This document shows positions 10,035-19,361 of a stretch of 22,434 nucleotides of DNA, one piece after another. The position numbers and the translations under genes are program-made. The DNA comes from Rhizophlyctis rosea (lineage: Eukaryota; Chytridiomycota; Chytridiomycetes; Rhizophlyctidales; Rhizophlyctidaceae): positions 1 through 22,434 of the forward strand of contig JADGJC010000499.1 of NCBI GenBank assembly GCA_027596075.1, in the 5' to 3' direction. Positions within the stretch are counted from its first letter, which is position 1, and each line of letters begins with the position of its first letter. The notes under the pieces are model-generated. The model did not search any database, had not been told where the DNA came from, and saw only the letters and a program-made list of their open reading frames with translations.

Positions 10035-12249
10035 TTACCTGTGCTCTGCATAGGACTTTGGGAAGATCCCAAGCTTGCCTCTCAACTCGCCCTTGTACCA
10101 GTTCTCATCCACTGTTAATTTGTAAAGCAGAAGTCCTCGACGTTAGCTACTTGTCATCGATGAAAATCGCACACAGATATGTGTTGCGCCAAATTGTGTA
10201 AATCAAATAACATCAAGCAGCACCCCTCACCAATGTCTAAAATGGTTATGATATCCCCAGTCTTGAACGTTAGATCCCCTGGCTCACCAGTATTGAACTC
10301 TGAAATGGCAGTAACTGTGCGAATTTCCGTCACGTGGTTCTGTGGGAAAATACCGGTCTTGCCTCTCAACTCGCCCGCATACCAGTTGTCATCCACTGTC
10401 CAGAGCGCCCATAAAAAAGCAATCATCAGTCTCATGTGCAAGTGGACGCCACCTGGACAGGGAGGCCGTAACCTCCTTGAAATGAAAACAGCACACATGA
10501 ACCACTCACCAATCCGTACAATGGTAATGATGTCTCCAGTTTGGAAGGTCAAATCTCCCATCTCATCAGTGTGGAAATCCGAAATGGCCATGACAAATTG
10601 TCTATTGCCCAACGCTGGTTTCGGGTTCGTCGATACAACCGTAGGGGTCTCTGGTGCGGGACTTGTGACCGGGTAGCGGGAACTCGTGAGCAAGCCGTCA
10701 GATTTGAACGACCACCTCAACATTGGCTGGGCAGGTGCATGGGCTCCGATACCAGTTGGACTTGACCATGAATGCGTTGAAGGGCTAGACAACTTCCGTT
10801 TACACAATCCTTGAAGCTTCTCATTGACGTCGGCCATTCGGGGACGTAAACTGGGCTCATCTTGCCACATATCCACCATCAATCGCCATACATCATCGTC
10901 ACACCCCTCAGGCCTTTCCGGTCTTGTCCCATCCAAAACAAATGACTTGATGAGTCCAATGTCCGGCTCATGTTCGAATGGATATTCTCCCCCTGCAAAG
11001 ACTTCCCACATGGTGATGGCCAGCGAATAGACGTCACTAGCGGTAGATGGCTTTTTGCCCTTCAGTCGCTCCGGAGATGCCCACCGAACTGATCCATGGC
11101 CCTTCTGATACGTTTGATACCCATGGGAAGCCGTCTGGGCCCGGATTGCCGCAAAGCCAAAATCCGTTAGCTGGACGTGGCCCCCTTCGTCGATCAACGC
11201 GTTGTCACATTTCAAATCACCATGCACGATGCCTCGCTTGTGCATGAACCCCACTGCTTGCCTCAATTCGTACAGTAGCCGGAGCTTATCCACTCCTTTG
11301 TTTTTGGCGATATCTATTTGACTTTGTCAATGCTTCCTCTCAACGGCAGGAACACAAACACTCTACTCTCATTGTCGCAGTGTCCCATTTGCCATGTATT
11401 TGCACACCATGAACGGTAGATTTGCACTCTTCCCAGCACCCAGCAGAGGCAAGATGAAGGGATGTCGTAATGAGCACCATATTTCCACCTCCGAGACCCA
11501 TTTTGCTCTATCTATATCTCCGTCCATCAATTCTTTGATTGCCACCTCCGTATGACCGTCCATCATTCCTCGGTACACTTTGCCGAACCCACCCTGCGCG
11601 ATTAATTCCCCCTTCTCAATCTCGTATTCCGTGATGATCCAATCTTCCACTCTGGATGGGCTCTCACCGGATTGACTGAGCAGTGTCCTGTAAGCTCTGG
11701 TGGCAAACTGAGCCGAGGACTTGTGACCACTAGTGCCTTGCTGAATCATCTTTGCGAGTGCTTCCATTAGAGTGCTGTGGAAGGCGGCGGCATCGGCGTC
11801 ACGAGCAGCACGGTCCAGACGCTCGTCAATGGCTAGGGCGACATTCAAGTCCGTCGCTAGACTGGTAAGTTCGGAGTTGAAGCCCTGAAGGCGGGTGGTG
11901 ACATCTCCATGTCGTAGGAATTGCTCAAGAAACGACTTCCCCTGGAGCTCCCTCACATAACCAAGTATTGTTTCTAGCAAACTAGGGACGCAAGGTTTGA
12001 CGTAATTGTCAGTAACGTGGCAAGAACACGACTGTGCATGCAGCGTTGACTTGGTAGGTACCTTTTCACCGCTTTCAGTTGACCATATGGTAAGGAGGGG
12101 ACATCCTTCAACGTCTTACAGAGGTCGTCAACACGGTTGCTGAGACGTACACACTGCTTGCGGTTAGTGGGAACGGCTTCCGCCGCGTTGGCTATCCACA
12201 TGGCAATTTTCTCTACATCGCCAATGCCGCCTCCAAACGGTCGGTCCAT
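10035..12249 (-). CDS. TKL-like protein kinase with N-terminal helical domain and two SH3 domains
   Basis: Five exons: 12249-12062, 11981-11371, 11313-10510, 10395-10231 and 10111-10035, giving 614 residues. Residues 1 to about 180 are helical and resemble the four-helix domain of MLKL/TKL adaptor proteins (AAEAVPTNRKQCVRL, LEQFLRHGD). The kinase spans about 183-436. It shows a Gly-rich loop QGGFGKVYRG, ATP-binding Lys212 (VAIK), a Glu in SEVEIW, catalytic HGDLKCDN (Asp299, Asn304), DFG from Asp317 and SPE at 346-348. All key residues are present, so it should be active. HGD in place of HRD occurs in other TKL kinases. A Pro/Ser-rich linker leads to SH3 domains at about 505-558 and 562-614, each with a DNWY or ENWY Trp. 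The exon 2/3 intron (11314-11370) begins GA rather than GT. Without splicing, translation stops right after residue 266. The role is probably intracellular signalling through SH3-bound partners; substrates are unknown. Confidence 0.88.
11314..11370 (-). other. Intron with GA in place of GT at the 5' splice site
   Basis: The upstream exon ends ...CTGCGACAAT and the next bases are GAGAGTAGAG; the intron ends CAAATAG. Splicing here joins phase 1 to phase 1 and restores a kinase hinge reading TLRQYIAKNKGVDKLRLLY, exactly what the family calls for. The donor equals the consensus-like GTGAGTAG except for A in place of T at position +2. Unspliced, the frame hits TGA at 11369-11371. Confidence 0.7.
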
Positions 12250-12539
12250 ATTGTGCTTGGCAACAACTAACGGGTTTCAGCAAAACCAGGTCTGAATGCA
12301 AGGGAGAGGTCAAGAATAGTCAACTGTTTCAGGAAGAACTTGGAGAAAAGCAACGAGAAGGGAAGGCTGGTGGAGTTGAGTTTGACATGAGGGAGCAGCA
12401 GAAGCAGTAGAGCAGTGGAAAAGGTGGAAGTGCGAAGGAGTGATTTTGTGGGGGCGCCAGGCGGAAACTCGGAGGTGGGCGCTGATGTGGCTGCTGATCT
12501 TCCTTGTGAAACATCAAAAGGGTCAAGAGTCGAGACTAC
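12250..12539. promoter_or_regulatory. Upstream region of the kinase gene
   Basis: This should hold the promoter and 5' leader of the minus-strand kinase gene. It is purine-rich on the plus strand (pyrimidine-rich on the transcribed-sense strand). No specific element is recognised. Confidence 0.4.
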
Positions 12540-13228
12540 TTATAACAATATATTCTGATCAGGAGCGGATGACATCTCTGAAAAGGTGAGGCCATCTTCC
12601 AACATCGTGGGGAGAGGGGGATGTTCCAGTTCCTTAGATGTTTCTGCATTCGTTTCTGGGTAGGAATACTCAAAAGATGCTGACGCATGTTTGCGCCATT
12701 CTGGCCTCTGAACGTGGGCCAGACAATGTTCTTTAGTGAGCACCACTTCGGGTATTTCAACCACAATGATGTGGTTGGGGATCAGGGCAAAGGTTTTATA
12801 TGATGTCAGCTTGTCAATCTGGAGCATTCTATGATCACACCTGCACCGTTTGATGTATGCTATGCTGATCATTGTCTTTACTTTGCGGAATGATTCAATA
12901 CAAACCCCAGGGCATATACGCCATCTACGCATTCATCTCCGTAACCTGGATACCTCTGATAGAGTGTGTGAAGGATAACTTGGTCACAATAACCAATGTG
13001 TTCTTCCCCGGCATCATAAATACCGGATCACCGCCCCAATCTGGCATTCTCACGGTGGGGTCTGCGAAAGGGAGACAGGATGGTGATGGGCTGAAAAGTA
13101 CGCTGGACACGGACCGGGCCTCTCCCAAGGGCCGATTCTTAGCAGTAACCCGTTGGACCCGAAGATTGTTGTTGGGACTTAAGGGAGCTCAGCAAAAGTT
13201 TATTCTGAAGTTGTTCCCATGGATATAG
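12540..13228 (-). CDS. Candidate coding region, strand uncertain
   Basis: On the minus strand a frame of 130 codons (12932-12540) ends at a TAA. Its C-terminal 90 residues look like protein (ALIPNHIIVVEIPEVVLTKE, HPPLPTMLEDGLTFSEMSS). An upstream minus frame (13128-12925, containing MPGKNTLVIVTKLSFTHS) could be joined in phase 0 by an intron from CAG|GTTACG to CTCCAG|ATTGAC (about 127 nt), but this is weak. The plus strand competes: a frame at 12872-13228 (YAIYAFISVTWIPLIECVKD) uses the C-ending codons seen in the solid genes. Another plus frame ending at 13191 reads GPILSSNPLDPKIVVGT before a stop. The minus reading is better supported for 12540-12830. For 12880-13228 I cannot decide. No family is recognised. 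Confidence 0.3.
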
Positions 13229-13305
13229 TTGACGAGTTTCTTGTCTCACGATGCCAAGCTGTGAGCACATTCGTATGTAGGAGCGATAGCTTTTGTTCAA
13301 CATGC

Positions 13306-14914
13306 CTACAACAGCATATACATGCACAAAGCAAACACAACCACAAACCCACCAATCTCCTTGCCCACCCTCACCCCCACCGCCGCACTATTCGCACCCC
13401 CCTGACTCCCCGTGTTAGTCCCATTACTCTTCGCCCCGCCATTACTCGTCAAATTCGCAAACCCAACCCGTTTCTTCTCCCAATCCCACTGCGAAAAATA
13501 CCCTCTCAAAAAGTTCATCCCGATTATTCCGTCGAACCCCGTACCATTGAGTGATGTGGTCCCGAACGCGCCGAAGACGCAGTAGCCTGCTACTTGCATT
13601 ATGTAGTGTTCGGGAGCGAGGGGGAGGGAGATGCCGTTTAGGTTCATGTAGAGGCTTGGGAGGGAGGAAATTGAGGAGCAGTCTGTTGAGTAGAGGACGG
13701 GGAAGGGTGAGGAGGTGTTGGAGGAGGTGGAGTTGGAGGCGTTGGGGTCGGGGATTAGGGTTAGGTTGAGGAGTTTGCCAACTGATGTGACGAAGTCTGG
13801 AGAGAGTTGGCCGGCTCGACTTCCTGGTGGACATGCAATCATTTGAGCATACTATGATGTAGAAAAGACCGATAGTACCAAGCTTACCTGTATCAAGAAG
13901 GACTACTCCCTTCTTAGTGGCTGGCTGAGATCCCGCCAGGCTGAAACCGTCAAACTGGGCTGCCCAGGTCGAGTTGACTTCGGGATGTTCTGCGCTTCCT
14001 ACAAGTTGGACCCATTGGAAGGAGTTCTCATTGACTTCGCTGGGATACGTGCCGTCAAGTATCAAGCTGCCCTTGGTGGTGTTGGTTGCGGGAAGTAGGC
14101 CGAAAGAAGTGATGCCCTTGTTCCATAATTGAGCAGCAGTAGTGGTGCCGATTGGGACAGTTTTTTGGAATTCGGGTGGACTGGAGGAGTTGACTAATTG
14201 ACAGAGTATGAGATTGATTAGCGTGGAACGGAACGAGGCGACGACCGGCAGGCGTAATTCAGCAGTCATCCATGTGAACATGATCCACATACCGGGTGGG
14301 GACATGCCAATGATGCCTGGGTATTGGGATGCTCCGAATTCAGGTAGGACAGACGGAGGTACGGTATAGTTGAACACGTTCATGAAGGTGAAATTGGATA
14401 CCGTAATACCGCCCAAAGTCAACGTGTCTTGAGCGATGTACCCCTCCACACGTGTGGTATCTCCGTAAATCTCAGTCTTGACGCCAGTTTGGTTTTGTGA
14501 CTGGAAGGTGGAACTGGATGGAAGATGTCATTTGTCAGCATGGTCGTGATCTTCTTTAGCCGTAATGAAAACCCACCTGGCATTCTCATTGAACTTGTTC
14601 AACGTAGTGTTGCAACCACTGCAAGTGGCGCTGTTGCCGGGCACCCATAGGAATGAGGATCCACTGTCGATGACTGCATCGATGGACTGTGCGGGTGTGC
14701 CAAGTTGGACCGTGACGGTGTTGAGGATGTCTCCGCCTCCGTAAATGCTTACGGGGACCGTAGCATTGGCCTGGTCCCGGCGTGCGAGGTGATGCCGAGA
14801 GTACAGGATGCTGGAAACATCTATAGGCGAGATGCGATCTCGAAGTGGGCGTGGTGCCGCTGACACCAACGGTAGTGCAAGGACCGATGCGGCAACAAGT
14901 GCTTGCAGGAGCAT
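13306..14914 (-). CDS. Secreted pepsin-family (A1) aspartic protease, probably GPI-anchored
   Basis: Four exons: 14914-14577, 14513-14293, 14193-13888 and 13823-13306, giving 460 residues. The 99-nt intron 14194-14292 (GTATGT...AATTAG) keeps the frame open, so it is easily missed; removing it restores a normal A1 spacing. The ATG at 14914 is chosen because a signal peptide follows at once (LLQALVAASVLALPLVSA), although the frame is open upstream. A propeptide ends at a dibasic Arg45-Arg46, a likely Kex2-type processing site. The first catalytic motif is VIDSGSSFLWVPG (Asp83) and the second LLDTGS (Asp287). The flap Tyr129 lies in IYGD. One Cys pair (98/101) is near the first active site. Many Asn-X-Ser/Thr sites are present. 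The Ser/Gly/Asn-rich C-terminus ends in a hydrophobic tail (GGFVVVFALCMYMLL), typical of GPI attachment as in yapsins. Cell-surface protein processing or nutrition is the likely role. Confidence 0.92.
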
Positions 14915-15485
14915 TATGACATATGTATCCGAAAAGATGTTTCGAGATGACCTGAATGTCTTTTGTAAGGGGAATCTGCTCGTTCTTTTATAGATTTCCT
15001 TCATACGTGCTGTGCCCAACGTGTTGACAACAGCCTGACGCGGTGGAGGTCGTCAATCACAGCACTTGGAACAAGTTCGGATCAAGTCCCTCCAGGAATA
15101 CCTCCGACTGTTCCATCATGCCCCTGTGATGAGTGGTTGACCCTCGACACCTCAATTCGGCATGCGCATGGGTGTGTTGTGGGCGTCCTCTTCAAGAAAA
15201 GGCGGTGTCGGGAAGGAGGGGAAGGTTTCAGGAAGACGGAAATTGGCAGCAACCTTCACTCAAGGTGTCTGATCATAATGACGGCAATGCTCCGACCGAC
15301 CCTCCGACAGGCTCCGACTGTTACGTGATAGACGTGATCGGTCGTTCCGGCGCTTCCCAACTTCCCACCTTCCACGTTCCTTAACACAACACTTGGTACC
15401 TCTAAAAATTTTGAAATAAAATACTGCAGCCATTGGAATACTCAAAATTTGATTGGTGGCACTACCACGTTCTAATTTCTCACCT
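14915..15485. promoter_or_regulatory. Upstream region of the protease gene
   Basis: This should hold the protease promoter and leader. GC-rich short frames lie on both strands (15133-15384 +, 15260-15586 -) without motifs. No TATA box or repeat is obvious. Confidence 0.35.
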
Positions 15486-15572
15486 TCACGGTCCAAAGTC
15501 ATCCACTTCATCCCCTGAGCAACCAAAAGACTTTGAGACAATACTAAACCCATCACAGTCTTGATCAGACAT
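15486..15572 (-). CDS. Possible short first exon, 28 aa
   Basis: An ATG at 15572 opens a short acidic frame (MSDQDCDGFSIVSKS, ending GDEVDDFGP) that stops at TGA, directly followed by a good donor sequence (AAG|GTGAGA). Either the stop is real and an intron lies in the 3' untranslated region, or one base is off and the exon continues. DGFSIV resembles an Atg8-binding LIR motif, but this is weak. No further exon could be assigned. Confidence 0.18.
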   Translation of the reverse strand: MSDQDCDGFSIVSKSFGCSGDEVDDFGP

Positions 15573-16265
15573 CTGTGTTGATTCAATCTGCTTCTCAGGG
15601 AAGGAGATTGAGAAGAGCCTTAAGGAGAGATGGTAGATTAACCGGGTCAAAGATGGCGGACGAAGAGATTGAGGAAAAAGGAAGGAAATTTCTCTTTCAC
15701 GTTCATGAGGTGGCCAACAGATGATGCTGAGGTATTCAGCACACGAGATGCGCAATTGCTGTCGGGGTGCTGTGACACCCAACGATAAGGTGCAACTGCC
15801 GGCATGTCGGAACCATTATGCTCTTCACACCCCTCTTAATCTCATGAACAAACTTCGTTCGTCCATAAATAGGGCATTCAAGCATTAGTGATGTGGTCAA
15901 TGCAGAGATTGGGAGCGTCCACTCTTTTTGAATGACTGGCGCGAATGCTGGTCCGGCGGGCTGGTGGCATTGATAGCACCAGGCACAAAAACGAACATGT
16001 AGGAAGGGATTGAATGCATCATATTCGCACAATGTGATTACGAAGATAATGGCAACATTTCAGACCATGCACTTGTTGCTGGTGCAATTGCAAGTGGTGG
16101 AACGGCACTTGCAGCACTTGCAGCAAGGATAAATGTCGGTGGTTGAGGCTGAAGCTGTGAGGAAAAAAAGAAAGCCTTCTTGAGTTGGTCATAAGCGATG
16201 CATTTAGTAGAACCCTTATGCTTGAGGGTGCGAATCTTCCAGTCACCGGTTGACGAACATGCGGT
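15573..16265. other. Stretch without an assignable gene
   Basis: Minus-strand frames lie at 15736-16032 and 16019-16276. A strong polypyrimidine tract with acceptor (CTTTTTTTCCTCACAG) ends at 16155 on the minus strand and suggests a last exon at 16154 down to about 16040. Beyond it the sequence reads in one phase as an Ala-rich tail and in another as a Cys-rich tail, so its frame depends on an upstream exon I could not fix. Confidence 0.3.
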
Positions 16266-16541
16266 TCATTTGCCAAACTGGACGGGACTCCAATAGGGGC
16301 CGGAAGATATTTTCAATGGAGAGAGAGCAGCGGGGGAGGTCTCTACAGGATGGCGCACAACTTTGATGTATTTGAAACGGTTCCTAGAGATCAACCTTTC
16401 AACAACGTACTCGTGGACGCACTGAAATATTTCTTTGGCCTGCGGCAACAACGCTTTTGATTTGTCATGCGCTCTGGGCAGGATCTATACGTTGAGCTCG
16501 AGGACGAGACCGACATTCGGCATGGATTTGCCTGAGCTCAT
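16266..16541 (-). CDS. Small two-exon candidate, 73 aa, unknown
   Basis: An ATG at 16541, just after a run of ten A on this strand, opens exon 1 (16541-16491; MSSGKSMPNVGLVLELN). A 51-nt intron (16490-16440, GTATAG...TTGCCGCAG) is removed in phase 0. Exon 2 (16439-16266) encodes 56 residues (AKEIFQCVHEYVVERLISRN, then HPVETSPAALSPLK, ending SPVQFGK) before TGA. The product has helix-like charged and hydrophobic spacing but no motif I recognise. The gene may continue: a good acceptor at 16155 could belong to a third exon if a donor lies before the TGA. The intron is short but similar in size to the 57-nt kinase intron. Confidence 0.35.
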
Positions 16542-17776
16542 TTTTTTTTTGGGCGCCTTTTGTGGGTTTTGTGGCTATCGGTGACATGTTTGTGCCGCGA
16601 AGGTGGAATGTAAATCACATAGTACCACACCGTTCTGGTAAAGGGTTCCGTAGTGAAAACATGGGAAAAAACAATATCGCAGGTACCACTACGCATTATC
16701 CAGGGACCGCCGCTGATGGCCTTCAACGCTCACGGAACTTCAGGGGACATTTTGGACGTTTGCCTTGAATGTTTCCGACACTGTAGATGACAATCTTGGA
16801 ACCACAAAAAGAAAGGAATTGGTCAAGGCAGCATTTCCGAGTGAAGGTGACATCATTCGTAGCAGTTCGTTATGATGCCATTGATTGGAGATGTGCACCA
16901 TGGCAGTAATGCGGCCATGAGGACGAGGAATGGGTCCAATTGCGCTCTGAAATACTGTAGGGCGAACAGTTGGTGATGCCCGAAAAAGCACAGGCATGAA
17001 TACACTGAAGTAAAGCGCGAGTGGGAGTGGATGGTCAGTCGCCGATTTGGACGTCTGTGTTCGCTTTCTATTCACAGCCAATGCAGAAACCGCCAGCGTC
17101 CTTTGCCATTGGCTGGATTGCAAACCGTTCCAAGATCAGTGAATCGTTCGATATGTACTTGATGTTCTTTCATTGATCTTTGGTAAAGAGTAGTGATATC
17201 AACTCCAATGGATCATATACTTAATCCGTCCCTTCTAATGTTCACATGCAGACCAACAATGGCGATGAATACAGGATAGTGAAGGCAGGTTTTTCAATTG
17301 ATCGCCGGCAAGGATGAAGATCCAACGCCATTTTCAGACGTCCCCAAGCATGCTGCGGAATCCCGAAATGTGCACGGGACGGATAGTTGTGGTATGTTGT
17401 GAGGACAAATCACCAACTTACCGATGTGATCAAGGAAAAAAAGGCGGACGCGACTGATTGGTTGCCAGGACATACTCTTGTGATTGTGATGCCCTTATCA
17501 GCAGTGACCACCGGTATCTTCCTTATTTGGTGACGGCCATGGCGGACACATAAAGGGGATTCATAAGCGGGGCTCAACTAGAGCAGTCAACGTGACAGAG
17601 TGGCCCAGTCATTTGGGAGTGAGTTGCCAACTCAAGAAGTGTCGCTGTGGTAAGGGTCGCATCGACGCAGGTTCATTAGGCACCCTCATGCTTAGACTAT
17701 AAAGCACGTTAACTTTTTGGGCTGCTGCGACTTGGCTAACGTCCCATTACTGAAATTCCGAACGCTGCAGCCAAAA
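16542..17776. other. Gene-poor stretch, nothing assignable
   Basis: The longest frame is on the minus strand (17123-16740, 127 codons, for example AMVHISNQWHHNELLRMMSP), without motif, start context or splice partner. No repeats or RNA genes are recognised. Confidence 0.4.
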
Positions 17777-18165
17777 TGGTCAAAAAGAAAAGTTTGAGCG
17801 TATGGAGTTTATGGATACATCCGCAGGCTCCTTAACTCTGGCAATCCTGATCGATGTTCTACTCATGGGTAACATCAAATACAACCTCGTCCGCCTCCCC
17901 ATGACGGTTGATGGATATGAGCGAAAAAGATGTCTCCGACCTCCACGCGTTGCTCCAAGCGTTGCAAGTGAAACTGTCATTCGCATCCGTCTGTGATGGT
18001 GCAACTCATGTAAGAAGCAGCCCCCAAACCCGGATCATGCTGGGTTCCACGCATAACATGGGGACACGGCAGGTCGAAAAAACCAAAGTAATCAACAAGG
18101 TCACAGAAGGAGCACACGAGCGCATATACCGCTACGAGTTTGTCTCACTGTGCTGTTGTCCATGA
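17777..18165 (+). pseudogene. Frameshifted plus-strand coding candidate
   Basis: Protein-like sequence begins near an ATG at about 17776 (MVKKK). It is found in another frame from 17802 (SLTLAILIDVLLMGNIKYN, LVRLPMTVDGYERK) and passes at a five-A run (about 17925) into a third frame (DVSDLHALLQALQVKLSFAS). Both jumps occur in A-runs. The frame then runs on to a stop at 18165. No family is recognised. Decay or homopolymer errors are equally possible. Confidence 0.25.
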
Positions 18166-19361
18166 GGCTCGGCAAAGGCATTTGTCGTCACCATATCTTG
18201 TATTGTATTGGTACCAGTCAGTCACACGAAGTATACCGCCCATGTATCGAGACAAAATTGCAGGAACATGATGATGCATCACTTATCATTCGCTAATAGG
18301 TAATCATCATAAGCGTCGATGGGTTCATGTCATTTTTCTTTCTCCCGGCATCTGTTGAATGGAAACAAAGCAACAGTACCACCACACCTCTGGTCCTTTT
18401 GGAGACCGTAAAAAGATCCGACAGGAAGATGAATGCAAGCGTTAGACGATGTGCTGGGTAATCGTCAAATGCAAGATCCATACTCTCTATCTCACCATCT
18501 GCTCTGTTTCCCAAATCTAAATCGATTTCAATCCATTAGTCAGCACAGAGCACTTTCCGATCGCAATTTCAGGAAATTCCTGTCGCTCCTGTCATTTATG
18601 CGTTGCATCGTACAAACAAACCATGCGAGATCCCACCGCGTAGATGTGTTTTTTTCAACAGCGAAAAGGGGATATGTCAATCGCCGCTTCGAGGTTTTGA
18701 ATGTCAGATGGAACCCCGAAAAGACATCGTAATTCAAGTTCATTCACATTCATGAAATTGGGGAAGCGTCGCTTCAAACGTCGGTTGTTGCTCCCGGTTC
18801 TTTCCATACTTGATGTGTAACAATGATCTGAAAATGTGGAGGTGAACAAGCTGTAGCTACAACGAGGACTAAAAAAGATGAGGGTCCGAGTTTGGAACAG
18901 CAAGATTTGCGATCAGGTTTCGTCGATCAGCATTTGAGGAATTTGTTGGACTGATTCATCGTATCTCGGTGCCAACTAAGTAACTCTTGCCTTTGGTTGC
19001 GGGAACCCTGGGCCGCTGGCAGGCCTTTCAAAATTGTAGCATTGAGGATAGGAAGGAAACTGCTTGAAACTTTCTGTAAGGGGCTGTGGTCGCATGCATA
19101 CCGTGATTATGCACTTTGTCTTCTCGTTCATTTTTCTCGCACTTTAGCAATGCAACTTTCCCTACGACAATCGGTATGTGATGCGAGTCGTAAAGATGGA
19201 TCTCACGGCAATGGAGGCGAGAGATCAATCAGAAAAGAAGATGGACTGCCTCATATTGCCAGCTTTCGCAAAAAAAAACACTCCGACGCATGATTCCAAA
19301 AATATATATTCACATCTCATACTTCCTCACACTTTCCTTTCCATCCCAAAAAACCCCTCCA
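18166..19361. other. Gene-poor stretch, 3' side of DHCR7
   Basis: Only short competing frames occur on both strands. The right end is the 3' untranslated region of the minus-strand DHCR7 gene; no AATAAA is seen within the first hundred bases past its stop. No repeat or RNA gene is recognised. Confidence 0.4.

Noticed and set aside
10179..11247. Plus-strand ORFs at 10179-10676, 10541-10765 and 11047-11247
   Set aside because: They are antisense to conserved kinase and SH3 exons with clear motifs on the minus strand.
13551..13769. Arg/Gly-rich plus-strand ORF
   Set aside because: It is antisense to the third and fourth exon region of the protease; the low-complexity look mirrors the Ser/Asn/Pro codons on the other strand.
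16060..16154. Cys-rich, metallothionein-like reading (eight Cys, PCCKCCKC) after a strong acceptor
   Set aside because: The same bases read as an Ala-rich tail in another phase because of GCTGCAAGTGC repetition. No upstream exon fixes the phase, so a Cys-rich protein is not supported.
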